Assembly (NCBI RefSeq): GCF_000758325.1 | Contig: NZ_CP009459.1 | Coordinates: forward strand, 2,046,001-2,110,000 | From: Cedecea neteri | Lineage (GTDB): Bacteria > Pseudomonadota > Gammaproteobacteria > Enterobacterales > Enterobacteriaceae | Reading direction: 5' to 3' | DNA length: 64,000 bases | Notes under the pieces: model-generated | The model's database searches: none | Told to the model about the DNA's origin: nothing | The model's input: only the letters and a program-made list of their open reading frames with translations | Made by a program: the position numbers and the translations under genes | Part shown: piece by piece, positions 1-9,212 of the stretch | Numbering within the stretch: position 1 is the first letter of the stretch | Layout: the number at the start of each line of letters is the position of its first letter

Positions 1-89
1 CGTGGCTAATTGTCCGTTGAGATAGCATCAAACCTTGCGACAGCCGGGTTCCTGGTTGCCGCGAGCGACCTACATTCACAAAGGTTAAT

Positions 90-566
90 ATGAAACAAAT
101 TACGTTCAGCGATCTACAAAAACAAAGCGAGCAGGCCGCAAATTCCCCTCGCTTACGTGCCAATCGTAATCTCCATCCTGAATTGAGCGATCCTGTTCAG
201 CGCCTGGCTATTGCCATGGAACCGGGTACCTATGTTCGCCCTCACCGCCACCCGCACACGTTCGAGCTGCTGACACCCCTTAGCGGGCGCTTTTTGGTAT
301 TGCATTTTGATGACAAGGGCAACGTGACCCAGCGGGCTGTGTTAGGTGAAGACTGTAAGGTGCTGGAGACAGATGCCGGGACCTGGCATGCGGTGTTGTC
401 GCTGGACAAAGGTGGGGTTATTTTTGAGGTAAAATATGGGGCGTACCAGCCCGTAGCTGAGCAAGATATGGCCCCATGGGCACCCGCCGAGAACGAGCCG
501 GGAACGGCTGAGTTGATGAAATGGTATGCCGTGGCGCAAGTGGGAGATGGCGGTTTTTCCCGGTAA
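90..566 (+). CDS. wbuC: WbuC-family cupin fold metalloprotein
   Basis: This 158-residue protein belongs to the WbuC cupin family, a small single-domain group often found near O-antigen loci; its reaction is not established. A conserved block, RANRNLHP, lies near residue 23. It is followed by a cupin metal motif (PHRHPHTFE, about residues 51-59) with clustered histidines and a glutamate, and by a later histidine (TWHAV) that probably completes the metal site. The ATG follows an AAAGG ribosome site. The next gene is convergent and the sequence upstream is cut by the window edge, so no partner can be read from context. The family call is firm; the biological role is unknown. Confidence 0.8.
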   Translation: MKQITFSDLQKQSEQAANSPRLRANRNLHPELSDPVQRLAIAMEPGTYVRPHRHPHTFELLTPLSGRFLVLHFDDKGNVTQRAVLGEDCKVLETDAGTWHAVLSLDKGGVIFEVKYGAYQPVAEQDMAPWAPAENEPGTAELMKWYAVAQVGDGGFSR

Positions 567-597
567 GTACACTTTCCTGGCCTGGCGAAATAAAATT

Positions 598-618
598 AAA
601 GCCGTATACCACGGCTTT
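598..618 (+). terminator. Hairpin downstream of wbuC
   Basis: A perfect 8-bp stem (AAAGCCGT / ACGGCTTT) with a 5-base loop lies just after wbuC. The T-run on either side is short, so termination strength is uncertain. A second, weaker stem (TGACCC at 652-657 with GGGTCA at 670-675) follows. The stretch 619-778 holds no other recognisable feature. Confidence 0.5.
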
Positions 619-778
619 AATCCATTCTGATCTCGTATTTTCAACTGAACTTGACCCTGATTATGTTCGGGGTCAGGATCAGCAACCTTATCGATCGCCA
701 GAAATTAAGGCGTTCTAACAGCCTATAAGGCAACCAGAGGTATGGCGTTTAATTCAGCCGCGATGCCTCCGCATCAGA

Positions 779-1243
779 TTAAATCTTCGGGCCTTCCAGG
801 TGGCATTGATACGCGGTGCCGCCGTGTTCGGCCACAAACCAGTCAACTGCGCCGCCTGTAAGGCGATTGATTTCCACATTGGAAACCAGGCCCCAGGTTT
901 TTTGGTCCCGTGAACCTTCGATTTTATAGGCGATCTCTTTGTCATTGACGACCGGCTGCACTACCCGGAACCAGGTATCGTCGCGGCCCTGCGGTTCACC
1001 GCCGATGTCCACGATCACCGCTTCGGTCATCCACTGGGTAGTCTGGCCGTTGCCCACGCAGGTGCTGCCTTTATCGGCCTGAATATCGAAACACAGCTGG
1101 TCGTTATCCAGATAAGGTGCGGGCCAAATCTCCGAGGAGGTCGTTGAGCTCTTATCTTGTGGCTCGCAGACAATGAGCGAAGGTTTAGCCGCCACGGCGG
1201 GCAGGCTCAGGAATAGAGCAAAGGCGAAGTATTTGCGTTTCAT
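779..1243 (-). CDS. Exported protein of unknown function
   Basis: The 154-residue product begins with a clear Sec signal peptide (MKRKYFAFALFLSLPAVAA) and is predicted to be periplasmic. The mature part has four cysteines (in IVCEP, LCFDI, STCVG and YQCHL), which could form two disulfides, and it is rich in tryptophan. I do not recognise the family. It is transcribed away from the exported protein at 1400, and the 156-bp gap between them must hold both promoters. The reading is supported by the signal peptide, a length well above chance and typical codon use. Confidence 0.6.
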   Translation of the reverse strand: MKRKYFAFALFLSLPAVAAKPSLIVCEPQDKSSTTSSEIWPAPYLDNDQLCFDIQADKGSTCVGNGQTTQWMTEAVIVDIGGEPQGRDDTWFRVVQPVVNDKEIAYKIEGSRDQKTWGLVSNVEINRLTGGAVDWFVAEHGGTAYQCHLEGPKI

Positions 1244-1399
1244 TACCGACAGTCCATATTCGTAGTAAAAGGGAGAGCTAACGTCAATGCCGTTAATTTA
1301 GTGAGTGCCATTGTCTTAACCAACAAGATTATACTGCTATTAAACAACAACTCGAGTGCTCTATAATCCCGGCACTAAAAATACCGCAGGGAATTTATA

Positions 1400-1927
1400 A
1401 TGAAGTCAATTCTTGCAGGCAGCGCTGTCGTTGGGGCTGCACTTATCGTTTCATCCTTAATTAGTTCCGGTCCGGTTTTATTTAAGAGTGAAAATATTAT
1501 CTCCGTCACCGGCGGTTCAGTGAAGCTCGGTAACATCTACGATGAGCATAAAGTCGTCTCTGTGAAAATGATTTTCGATGACAACGTCGCGAATCAGGAA
1601 TTTTTGGAGCAGGCGAATGCGGATGATTATAAATCCGCCTTTAAAGACAAGCTCACCGAGCTGGCGGATTTAATCAATAAAGGCCGTAAAGAAGACGAGA
1701 AAACGACGGCAGAAGGCCTGAAACTGACTAAAGCCGCAAAATTAGAAATCACCACTGCAGTAAGGTACCGCAGCGAATACCAGCCGGTATTCACCCTGGT
1801 GCTGGGCAAGAAAACGGTTGATTTACCGGTTGACACTCATCTGTACGCCAAATCTATTGAATCTGTGGATGCTTTCCTGAAGGAGCAGAAACCGCAGTTT
1901 GACTCGGCGCTGTACCTCAAAAAATAG
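1400..1927 (+). CDS. Membrane-anchored or exported protein of unknown function
   Basis: This 175-residue protein has one hydrophobic N-terminal segment (about residues 5-24), either an uncleaved anchor or a signal peptide without an obvious cleavage site. The rest is soluble and charged, with a lysine- and glutamate-rich central helix (about 75-110) and no cysteine. An AGGGA ribosome site lies 8 bases before the ATG, and a strong terminator follows the stop. I do not recognise the family. Its divergent neighbour at 779-1243 is also exported, so the two may work in the same compartment, but that is only inference. Confidence 0.6.
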   Translation: MKSILAGSAVVGAALIVSSLISSGPVLFKSENIISVTGGSVKLGNIYDEHKVVSVKMIFDDNVANQEFLEQANADDYKSAFKDKLTELADLINKGRKEDEKTTAEGLKLTKAAKLEITTAVRYRSEYQPVFTLVLGKKTVDLPVDTHLYAKSIESVDAFLKEQKPQFDSALYLKK

Positions 1928-1942
1928 TCCTTTCAGCATCAT

Positions 1943-1964
1943 AAAGCCCGTTAAAACGGGCTTT
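1943..1964 (+). terminator. Rho-independent terminator
   Basis: A 10-bp perfect stem (AAAGCCCGTT / AACGGGCTTT) with a very short loop lies 16 bases after the stop of the gene at 1400-1927. Its GC-rich core and flanking A and T bases make it a good terminator for that gene. Confidence 0.75.
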
Positions 1965-2394
1965 AACCTAGCCTTTCGCATTAGCTTCTAAACCCATTGC
2001 TCTTGCAAATCTGAACGTGGTTCTCAGGGGAAGCGTCAGTTTATCCGCATAGTGGCTTGTGTTTCCGCTGCCTTGCTGGCGGCATAGCCGTACATCATGT
2101 CTTTATCATCATCCATTGTTCCCAGGAAGCAGCGCTTCACTGCAAAGCTGCCATAACCACCCCTGGTCAGGCTTATCCGGTGGCGGACGGAATTAACCTG
2201 AACAAGGTCGCGGCAATGAATGAATACTACACGCTGCTTATATATTCATAATATGTGCATACGACCGGCAGTTTATTAATCACCAGACTGACAATAAATA
2301 ATGGATCTGAGACAGAATGTTATCTTCTGTCTGCTAAATAAATGCGAGTTGTGGAGGTTTTTTATAAGCCGAATGACACTATTATATCTGTGGG
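1965..2394. other. Gene-poor interval with possible gene remnant
   Basis: I see no confident gene in these 430 bases. On the minus strand, a frame without a good start codon, about 2040-2250, reads like the end of a real protein (it contains GYGSFAVKRCFLGTMDDDKD). On the plus strand a 64-codon frame at 2057-2251 covers the same bases. Either could be a decayed gene. A perfect 8-bp hairpin (AGACAGAA at 2310-2317 with TTCTGTCT at 2325-2332) lies between here and the EAL gene's stop and may help end that transcript. Confidence 0.3.
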
Positions 2395-3888
2395 TTATTG
2401 AAGTCCGCGGAAAACTAAGGCATCTAACTCCTCACGGAGCACTGGTTTAGAAATGTAGTACCCCTGAAATAAATTGACGCCCATTTGCTTCAGCATAATA
2501 AATTTTTGCAGGCTATCAACACCTTCTGCGATGCACTGGCTACCTGTCACGCTGGCATAATAGATTAGACTATCAATAAGATTTTTATCATCGTGGTTAT
2601 TGATAAACGTTTCTACAATGTAACGGTCCAGCTTATAGCTATTAAATTTTATCTGCCTGACTGGAAACGCAACGCTATTTTTGGCGAAGCAGTCATCCAG
2701 CGCGAGCTTTACGCCCAGCCCGGTAAGCTGATTTAATACGGTTACCGTCTTAGACTCATAGCTTAAATCCACATTTTCGTTGATATCCAATACCAGGCAG
2801 CGTATCCAGGCCTGATCAAGCAGCTGGGCTTTGGCTGTCTCAACAATTTTAAACAGGGCTGTGCTCTCAGTGAGGGCTCGTGGAATATTGACTGAAAATT
2901 CCAATTTCCCCGCATAGTTATTTATATTCACCACGGCTTCTCTGATGATGTAGGCCGTGAGCATGATCCACGTTTCTCGCGTCCTGATATCATGGAAAAA
3001 GTCTCTCGGCAACAATACATTGCCGTTGGTGTACCAGCGGCAGAATATCTCAAACCCTACGATCTGCTTCTCGCTGTCCACAATAGGCTGGAAAACGGGG
3101 AAGATCAGGCCATGTTGCAGGGCATGGGTGATTTTTCTCTCCTCACTGCTGAGCAGTCTGGTTGTTAACCCCCTGGATTTCGACTGGCGCTGTGCTTTGC
3201 GATGCCTGCCCGGCAACAGTCTGGCCATCATCGGGTGAATAGCCGCCAGTTTTTTTAACCCGCTCGAACGCAGGTTATAAAGCGTTTTAGTACTGAAGTT
3301 TTTTATTGCCGCTGCGTCCTCTTTATCAGAGATACTGAAAAGCTCCAGCAGCGTATTGACCTCATGGATAGTGAGCCCTTCGTGGCGTAAGCCGCCATTG
3401 CGTTCTTCCTGCCTGGCAAGCGAGACAAGCGTGGGAATGTTTTTAATGTCTTTATGCAGCGTATTTCTGAGTTTTATCACGCTGGTATAGATGCTGACTC
3501 CCCTGATGGTACTGAGGTTCGAGTTTCGCGGCATCACATTTTTAAAATAACTAAACAGCCATGAAGATGACAGTCCACTTATGATCAGGATATTTATTTT
3601 ATGGTGATGAATTTGTAATAACGATATCAGGCTTTTCAGCGTCATCAGCATCTGAAAGGGATCTTCAGGAATAAAAACAATTAGATGGTTAAATTCATCG
3701 TTTTCATTTTTTTTAGAGAGCAGTCGACTGCTTTTCTCCGGACTAATCAGTTTTGTATTCATTCCTTTTTCACGAAGCAATGCAGAAAGCCCTGTTGCAG
3801 AAAAATGACAGGCAGAAAGTATGTGATAAACAAACTCAACGTGGGAATGTTGAGATGGCACAGGCAATAACGGTGAGGTTATATTCAT
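2395..3888 (-). CDS. FimK-like regulator: LuxR-type HTH plus EAL domain
   Basis: The 497-residue protein has an N-terminal alpha/beta region (about 15-160), a LuxR/GerE-type helix-turn-helix (about 170-215, LTIHEVNTLL to LKKLA) and a C-terminal EAL domain (about 248-490). EAL enzymes hydrolyse c-di-GMP. Here the signature reads EIF (280-282) instead of EAL. N334, E371, D398-D399, K419 and E455 remain, but the first acid of the usual EITE motif is D368. Activity may therefore be weak or lost, leaving a c-di-GMP-sensing or purely DNA-binding role. It has the same architecture and many of the same motifs as the FimK at 11204-12637. It is divergent from fimA across a 695-bp AT-rich region, a good position for a pilus regulator. 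Confidence 0.8.
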   Translation of the reverse strand: MNITSPLLPVPSQHSHVEFVYHILSACHFSATGLSALLREKGMNTKLISPEKSSRLLSKKNENDEFNHLIVFIPEDPFQMLMTLKSLISLLQIHHHKINILIISGLSSSWLFSYFKNVMPRNSNLSTIRGVSIYTSVIKLRNTLHKDIKNIPTLVSLARQEERNGGLRHEGLTIHEVNTLLELFSISDKEDAAAIKNFSTKTLYNLRSSGLKKLAAIHPMMARLLPGRHRKAQRQSKSRGLTTRLLSSEERKITHALQHGLIFPVFQPIVDSEKQIVGFEIFCRWYTNGNVLLPRDFFHDIRTRETWIMLTAYIIREAVVNINNYAGKLEFSVNIPRALTESTALFKIVETAKAQLLDQAWIRCLVLDINENVDLSYESKTVTVLNQLTGLGVKLALDDCFAKNSVAFPVRQIKFNSYKLDRYIVETFINNHDDKNLIDSLIYYASVTGSQCIAEGVDSLQKFIMLKQMGVNLFQGYYISKPVLREELDALVFRGLQ

Positions 3889-4583
3889 ATCAATTATCCA
3901 TTAGTCATTATTTTATATACCCGATGCAATAGGCTTTATTGCGTGGTATATCCTCGCCAGAGGTATTTTTGATATGTGAAAGCCTGGCCGGCGCAGTATG
4001 AAAAATGTCTGCGTCAGGTGTTACGATTTTGATGTGCAAGCTAAGATTTGCAGTGCAATGCCAGATTAATGATGCATGTTAAATTCCTTTTTAGAAAATC
4101 CGCTCGGGGGAAGTCGCCTGTAATATGAATGATAAATTCAATGCAATGAATATTTTATAATTATTTTAAGTGGAAGCATCCCTGTTGGTTTTTTGATTTT
4201 TGCCTGTTTTGAATTTTTGGAAACGTTACTGTGTCGCCTCTAGTTTCTTTACAGCGTATGGAATGTCAATAGAAATTAATTTCTAAATCGTGATTGGGAA
4301 TAACCTCAGGGAAAATTCTTAATAGGATTAAATATAAAAAGCATTTAAAATCAATGCAATGTGATGATATTGATGTTTTGTTAAATATAATTTCAAAACC
4401 AATTTAAGATACTTTATTAATATTTCACCCCGGCTCCCCACCAATATTGAGAGGGTAGCTCTCTTAGGGGCGAGCTTATGTGAATAGGCGATCGTTTCGT
4501 GAAGCTGAAACATAGGTCTTATGGAAGGCATAGCGACTGCCGGTTCTGATTCGTTTTAGTGAAATTGTTTAAAGGAATAAATT
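3889..4583. promoter_or_regulatory. Divergent AT-rich control region of the fim operon
   Basis: This 695-bp gap separates the divergent FimK-like gene and fimA. It is much more AT-rich than its surroundings, as expected of H-NS-silenced fimbrial promoters. An 11-base direct repeat, TCAATGCAATG, occurs at 4138-4148 and 4351-4361 and could bind a regulator. I found no long inverted repeat resembling the invertible fimS switch and no recombinase gene in the window. The fimA ribosome site is AAAGGA, just before 4584. Confidence 0.5.
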
Positions 4584-5123
4584 ATGAAAATCAAAAATCT
4601 GGCTTTCGTTGTACTGTCAGCCCTCTCTCTGAGCTCGGGAGCGGCTTATGCCGTTACGGTTAACGGTGGCACCGTTCATTTCAAAGGTGAAATTGTTAAC
4701 GCGGCCTGCGCCGTTGATGCGGGTTCGGTGGACCAGACTGTTCAACTGGGTCAGGTACGTTCAGCCCGACTGGCAGCGGTAGGCAGCACCAGTTCTGCGG
4801 TGGGTTTCAACATCCAACTGAACGACTGCGATACCACTGTTTCCACTAAAGCCTCCGTTGCGTTTTCTGGCGTAGCCGTAACCGGTAAACCCGACACGCT
4901 GGCAATTCAGGGTCCTGCGGCGGGCGGTGCGACTAATGTGGGGATTCAGATCCTCGACAGCACCAGCACACCGCTGGCACTGGATGGGGCAACCTTCAGC
5001 GCCAAAACCACGCTGAATGATGGCACCAATATTATTCCTCTGCAGGCTCGTTACATCGCGCTGGGTGCGGCTACGGCCGGTACCGCTAACGCGGACGCGA
5101 CCTTTAAAGTTCAGTACGAGTAA
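4584..5123 (+). CDS. fimA: Type 1 major fimbrial subunit FimA
   Basis: This is the main shaft pilin of a chaperone-usher pilus. The 179-residue precursor has a signal peptide ending at SGAAYA. The mature chain has the two cysteines of the pilin disulfide (NAACAV and LNDCDT), the N-terminal donor-strand segment and the C-terminal beta-zipper (FKVQYE) with the usual tyrosine near the end. An AAGGA ribosome site precedes the ATG. The downstream genes follow the standard fimICDFGH order. A hairpin after the stop may let fimA be made in excess over the other subunits. Confidence 0.93.
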   Translation: MKIKNLAFVVLSALSLSSGAAYAVTVNGGTVHFKGEIVNAACAVDAGSVDQTVQLGQVRSARLAAVGSTSSAVGFNIQLNDCDTTVSTKASVAFSGVAVTGKPDTLAIQGPAAGGATNVGIQILDSTSTPLALDGATFSAKTTLNDGTNIIPLQARYIALGAATAGTANADATFKVQYE

Positions 5124-5151
5124 TCAGTCAGTCATACAGGGAAATCACTCG

Positions 5152-5167
5152 GGGCCAGGGACGGCCC
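5152..5167 (+). terminator. Possible attenuating hairpin between fimA and fimI
   Basis: A short GC stem (GGGCC at 5152-5156 with GGCCC at 5163-5167) lies 28 bases after fimA and has no T-run. Leaky termination or an RNA stabiliser here would fit the high ratio of shaft pilin to the other subunits. This is a visual call only. Confidence 0.3.
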
Positions 5168-5198
5168 GTCATCTACTACGGATTTGAAGGTGATAACG

Positions 5199-5738
5199 AT
5201 GAGAGGAATAAAGTGGGTTCTATTGAGCGTTCTTCTGCCCTCGCTGGCGCTGGCCGGTAACAGAACGCATGTCATGCTGCCAGGCGGCAATATGCGCTTC
5301 CAGGGCACGATCGTTGCCGAATCTTGCCGCGTAGAGGCGGGCGACCGTCAAATGACGGTTGAAATGGGCAGGATCAGCAGCAATCGCTTCCACGCGCCAG
5401 GCGAAGACAGCGACCCGGTGCCTTTCGCTCTCCACCTTCAGGACTGTAATACCAATGTTAGCCGGCACGTTGGCGTGGCGTTTATGGGCGTTGCTGACGG
5501 CAAAAACCCGGCGGTACTCTCGGTGGGCGAGGGGCCCGGCATAGCTGAAGGCGTGGGCGTTGCCCTCTTTGATGCCGAGGAGCGCCAAATCCCATTGAAT
5601 GCCCCTGCAAAGGCGTGGACCCGAATATACGCCGGGCCAAACACTCTTCATTTTATCGCCAAATATCGCGCCACCGGGCATCAGGTTACCGGCGGGCTGG
5701 CGAATGCCCAGGCCTGGTTTTCTCTGACCTACCTGTAG
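5199..5738 (+). CDS. fimI: Fimbrial protein FimI
   Basis: The 179-residue pilin-like protein has the FimI position between fimA and the chaperone gene. The family is needed for pilus biogenesis and is thought to sit at the shaft base. A signal peptide ([14 protein letters not shown]) precedes a pilin domain with the cysteine pair (AESCRV and LQDCNT) and a C-terminal beta-zipper (AWFSLTYL). I chose the ATG at 5199 because AAGGTG lies 6 bases before it. A TTG start at 5184 would add five residues ahead of the signal peptide and has no better ribosome site. Confidence 0.88.
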   Translation: MRGIKWVLLSVLLPSLALAGNRTHVMLPGGNMRFQGTIVAESCRVEAGDRQMTVEMGRISSNRFHAPGEDSDPVPFALHLQDCNTNVSRHVGVAFMGVADGKNPAVLSVGEGPGIAEGVGVALFDAEERQIPLNAPAKAWTRIYAGPNTLHFIAKYRATGHQVTGGLANAQAWFSLTYL

Positions 5739-5792
5739 CCTGAATGCGGGCATAGTGGACACAAACAGCAACGACAAGGACAAGGTGCGAGC

Positions 5793-6497
5793 GTGACAAA
5801 AAGCTTACTAAGAGGTCGCGGTTTACTGGCGGCGATGATGATAGCTGCGGCGATGGGCTTTATGGCTCGAGCAGAGGCAGGGGTGGCGTTAGGGGCAACT
5901 CGCGTTATTTATCCTGAAGGGCAAAAACAGGTGCAGCTGGCGGTGACAAGCAACGATGAAAAAAGCACTTACCTTATTCAGTCGTGGGTGGAAAACGCCA
6001 GTGGTGATAAAGACAGCCGGTTTGTGATAACCCCACCGCTGTTTGCCATCAAAGGGAAGAAAGAAACCACGTTACGCATTTTAGATGCGACCAATAACCA
6101 GCTGCCGAAGGATCGGGAGAGCCTGTTCTGGCTGAACGTGAAAGCCATTCCTTCCATGGAAAAATCAAAGCTGAATGAAAACACGCTCCAGCTGGCAATC
6201 ATCAGCCGAATCAAACTTTATTACCGCCCGGATAATCTGCCTTTGGCCCCTGAGAAAGCGGCAGAAAAACTGACCTTTAGCCGCAGCAACGGCCAGCTGA
6301 TTTTAAATAATCCCACCCCGTATTACCTGACGGTAACGGATATTAATGCGGGTACCCGGGTACTGGACAACGCGCTTGTCCCGCCGCTCGGGAAAACCTC
6401 CGTGAAGCTACCGGCCGATGCCGGGGCCAACATTACTTACCAGACCATCAACGACTACGGTGCGCTGACGCCACGGATGCAGGGCGTTATGCAGTAA
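5793..6497 (+). CDS. fimC: Periplasmic fimbrial chaperone FimC
   Basis: This 234-residue PapD-like chaperone folds pilins in the periplasm and delivers them to the usher by donor-strand complementation. After the signal peptide (ending ARAEA) come the two immunoglobulin-like domains. The conserved ATRVIYPEG block near the mature N-terminus and the ISRIKLYYRP strand with its basic subunit-anchoring residue are both visible. The alternating hydrophobic G1 segment lies just before ISRIK. The start is GTG, 7 bases after an AAGG ribosome site; no ATG in frame gives a complete signal peptide. Confidence 0.92.
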   Translation: MTKSLLRGRGLLAAMMIAAAMGFMARAEAGVALGATRVIYPEGQKQVQLAVTSNDEKSTYLIQSWVENASGDKDSRFVITPPLFAIKGKKETTLRILDATNNQLPKDRESLFWLNVKAIPSMEKSKLNENTLQLAIISRIKLYYRPDNLPLAPEKAAEKLTFSRSNGQLILNNPTPYYLTVTDINAGTRVLDNALVPPLGKTSVKLPADAGANITYQTINDYGALTPRMQGVMQ

Positions 6498-6569
6498 TTC
6501 AGGACAGGCCGTCCTGCGTTAAATAACAACGAAGAACTGACTGCCGGGCGAATGCGGACCGGAGGGACA

Positions 6570-9203
6570 ATGTCACATCTAAAATATGGATTAGCGCGTT
6601 TAGGCTCCCGTCGCCCACGGCGCAAATTAGCTTCTTTTTTTACTCTGGCACAAACGCCGCTGGCGCTTTTAATTGCTATGCAGGCCTGTTCCGCCCATGC
6701 AGATTTGTATTTTAACCCGCGCTTTTTAGCCGACGACCCTTCAGCGGTGGCTGATTTGTCCAGTTTTGAAAGCGGGCAGGAAGCGCCGCCGGGGACTTAC
6801 CGCGTCGATATTTATCTCAACGAAGGGTTTGTCACTACCCGGGACGTTAAATTCGAGGCAGCAAAGAACAGCAGCGGCCTGGCTCCCTGCCTGACGCGTG
6901 AGCAATGGGCCGGAATGGGCGTTAACGTGGCGGCCATCGCCGGCATGAATGCCCTGGCGTCGGGCGCCTGTGTGCCGATGACTGAGCTCATCCCGGAGTC
7001 CACTGCCGGGTTTGATGTCGGCCTGCAAAGGCTGAACCTTACGGTGCCGCAGGCGTTTATGGGCAACCGGGCAAGGGGGTACATCCCGCCTGACCGCTGG
7101 GATAACGGCATTAATGCCGGTCTGCTGAATTACAATTTTACCGGCAATAGCGTGCAAAACGATCGGGGGGGTAACAGCAATTATGCGTGGCTGAACCTGC
7201 AGAGCGGGATCAACCTCGGGGCATGGCGGCTGCGTGACAACACCACCTGGAGCTACAACAGTGGCGGCGGCAGCTCAGCGAACGAAAATAAATGGCAGCA
7301 CGTCAACACCTGGCTCGAGCGCGATATTATTTCCCTGCGCTCCCGTTTAACGCTGGGCGACAGCTATACAGACAGCGATATTTTTGACGGGATCAATTTC
7401 CGGGGGGCTCAGCTAGCCTCCGACGATAATATGCTGCCTGACAGCATGAAAGGGTTTGCGCCGGTGATTCGCGGCATTGCCCGGGGCACGGCGCACGTCA
7501 TCGTCAAACAAAATGGCTATGAAATCTATCAGGGCACCGTTCCGCCCGGCCCGTTCACGATTAACGATCTCTATGCTGCCACTAGCGGCGGCGATCTGCA
7601 GGTCACTATCAAAGAAACAGACGGCAGCAGCCAAATCTTTAGCGTGCCGTGGTCATCCGTGCCCGTTTTACAGCGCGAAGGGCGCACCCGTTTTTCTCTG
7701 ACCGCCGGGGAATATCGCAGCGGTAATCGCCAACAGGAAGAGCCTAAGTTCTTCCAGGGCACAGTGCTGCAGGGGTTGCCTGATGGCTGGACGCTTTATG
7801 GCGGCAGCCAACTGGCCGACCGTTACCGCAGTTTCAACCTTGGCGTAGGGAAAAACATGGGCGTACTGGGGGCGTTGTCGATGGACGTCACCCAGGCCAA
7901 CGCTAAGCTTGCGGATGACAGCGAACACCAGGGGCAGTCGCTTCGCTTCCTCTATAACAAATCGCTGAATGAACTGGGCACTAACATCCAACTGGTGGGT
8001 TATCGGTATTCAACCAGCGGCTATTTTACCCTCGCCGACAGCGCCTACAGCCGGATGAGCGGTTACCGCGTGGAAACGCAGGACGGTGTGATTCAGGTTA
8101 AGCCTAAGTTTACCGACTACTACAACCTTGCCTACAACAAGCGCGGCAGGGTGCAGCTGAGTCTGACCCAACAGTTGGGCAGAACGACAACGCTTTATCT
8201 CAGCGGCAGCCACCAGACCTACTGGAATAGCAGCAGCGCCGACGAGCAGATACAGGTCGGCTTGAACAGCTCAGTGGATGACATCAACTGGACGGTCAGC
8301 TATAGCCTGACCAAAAACGCCTGGCAGGAGGGACGTGACCAAATGCTGGCGGTAAACGTCAATATACCGTTCAGCCACTGGCTGCGTTCCGACAGTAAAT
8401 CCGTCTGGCGTAACGCCAACGCCAGCTACAGCGCTTCTCACGATCTTAATGGCCGCATGACCAACCTGGCCGGGCTGTACGGCACGCTGCTGGAAGACAA
8501 TAACCTGAGCTATAGCGTGCAGACCGGCTATGCAGGCGGCGGGCACGGGAACAGCAGCAGCACGGGTTATGCCGCGCTTAATTATCGCGGTGGATACGGC
8601 AACGCGAACGTGGGCTATAGCCGCAGCGACGGCATGAAACAGGTTTATTACGGCGCAAGCGGTGGGGTACTGGCGCACGCGGATGGCGTGACTTTCAGCC
8701 AGCCGCTGAACAGCACGGTCGTGCTGGTGAAAGCCCCTGGAGCCGGTGACGTCAAAGTCGAAAACCAAACCGGCGTGCGTACCGACTGGCGCGGTTATGC
8801 CGTGCTCCCGTACGCCAGCGATTATCGCGAAAACAGGATCGCGCTGGATACCAACACGCTGGCCGACAACGTTGACCTTCAGGATGCCGTCACCAACGTG
8901 GTGCCAACTCACGGCGCCGTGGTGCGTGCGGAATTCAAGCCACAGGTCGGGGTGAAAATGCTCATGACGCTGACCCACAACGGCAAGCCTGTGCCTTTCG
9001 GGGCCGTTGTGACCGCCGAAGGCCTGCCGGTGAGCAGTATTGTGGCCGACGGTGGGCAAGTCTATCTGAGCGGCATGCCGCTGGTGGGCAAGGTGTTGGC
9101 CAAATGGGGAGACGGGCCGGGCGCCAGCTGCGTGGCGGACTATCGTCTGGGGGAAGAGAGCCAGAAGCAGATGCTGAGCTCGCTTTCGACGCTGTGTCGC
9201 TAA
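6570..9203 (+). CDS. fimD: Outer-membrane fimbrial usher FimD
   Basis: The 877-residue usher forms the outer-membrane pore that assembles and exports pilus subunits. It has a long signal region ending SAHA, the N-terminal chaperone-binding domain (starting DLYFNPRFL, with cysteines in APCLT and GACVP), a 24-strand barrel with an internal plug (about residues 230-330) and C-terminal domains ending in a cysteine pair (GASCVAD and STLCR). Its length is normal for FimD. I place the start at 6570 because GGAGGG lies directly upstream; an in-frame ATG at 6552 would add six residues. Confidence 0.93.
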   Translation: MSHLKYGLARLGSRRPRRKLASFFTLAQTPLALLIAMQACSAHADLYFNPRFLADDPSAVADLSSFESGQEAPPGTYRVDIYLNEGFVTTRDVKFEAAKNSSGLAPCLTREQWAGMGVNVAAIAGMNALASGACVPMTELIPESTAGFDVGLQRLNLTVPQAFMGNRARGYIPPDRWDNGINAGLLNYNFTGNSVQNDRGGNSNYAWLNLQSGINLGAWRLRDNTTWSYNSGGGSSANENKWQHVNTWLERDIISLRSRLTLGDSYTDSDIFDGINFRGAQLASDDNMLPDSMKGFAPVIRGIARGTAHVIVKQNGYEIYQGTVPPGPFTINDLYAATSGGDLQVTIKETDGSSQIFSVPWSSVPVLQREGRTRFSLTAGEYRSGNRQQEEPKFFQGTVLQGLPDGWTLYGGSQLADRYRSFNLGVGKNMGVLGALSMDVTQANAKLADDSEHQGQSLRFLYNKSLNELGTNIQLVGYRYSTSGYFTLADSAYSRMSGYRVETQDGVIQVKPKFTDYYNLAYNKRGRVQLSLTQQLGRTTTLYLSGSHQTYWNSSSADEQIQVGLNSSVDDINWTVSYSLTKNAWQEGRDQMLAVNVNIPFSHWLRSDSKSVWRNANASYSASHDLNGRMTNLAGLYGTLLEDNNLSYSVQTGYAGGGHGNSSSTGYAALNYRGGYGNANVGYSRSDGMKQVYYGASGGVLAHADGVTFSQPLNSTVVLVKAPGAGDVKVENQTGVRTDWRGYAVLPYASDYRENRIALDTNTLADNVDLQDAVTNVVPTHGAVVRAEFKPQVGVKMLMTLTHNGKPVPFGAVVTAEGLPVSSIVADGGQVYLSGMPLVGKVLAKWGDGPGASCVADYRLGEESQKQMLSSLSTLCR

Positions 9204-9212
9204 GGAATAAGC

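Noticed and set aside
2057-2251. A 64-codon plus-strand gene
   Set aside because: No ribosome site, cysteine- and isoleucine-rich start, and an equally plausible remnant frame on the other strand.
3889-4583. An invertible fimS-type promoter switch
   Set aside because: I looked for paired inverted repeats such as TTGGGGCCA and found none, and no tyrosine recombinase gene is nearby. A systematic repeat search would be needed to exclude it fully.
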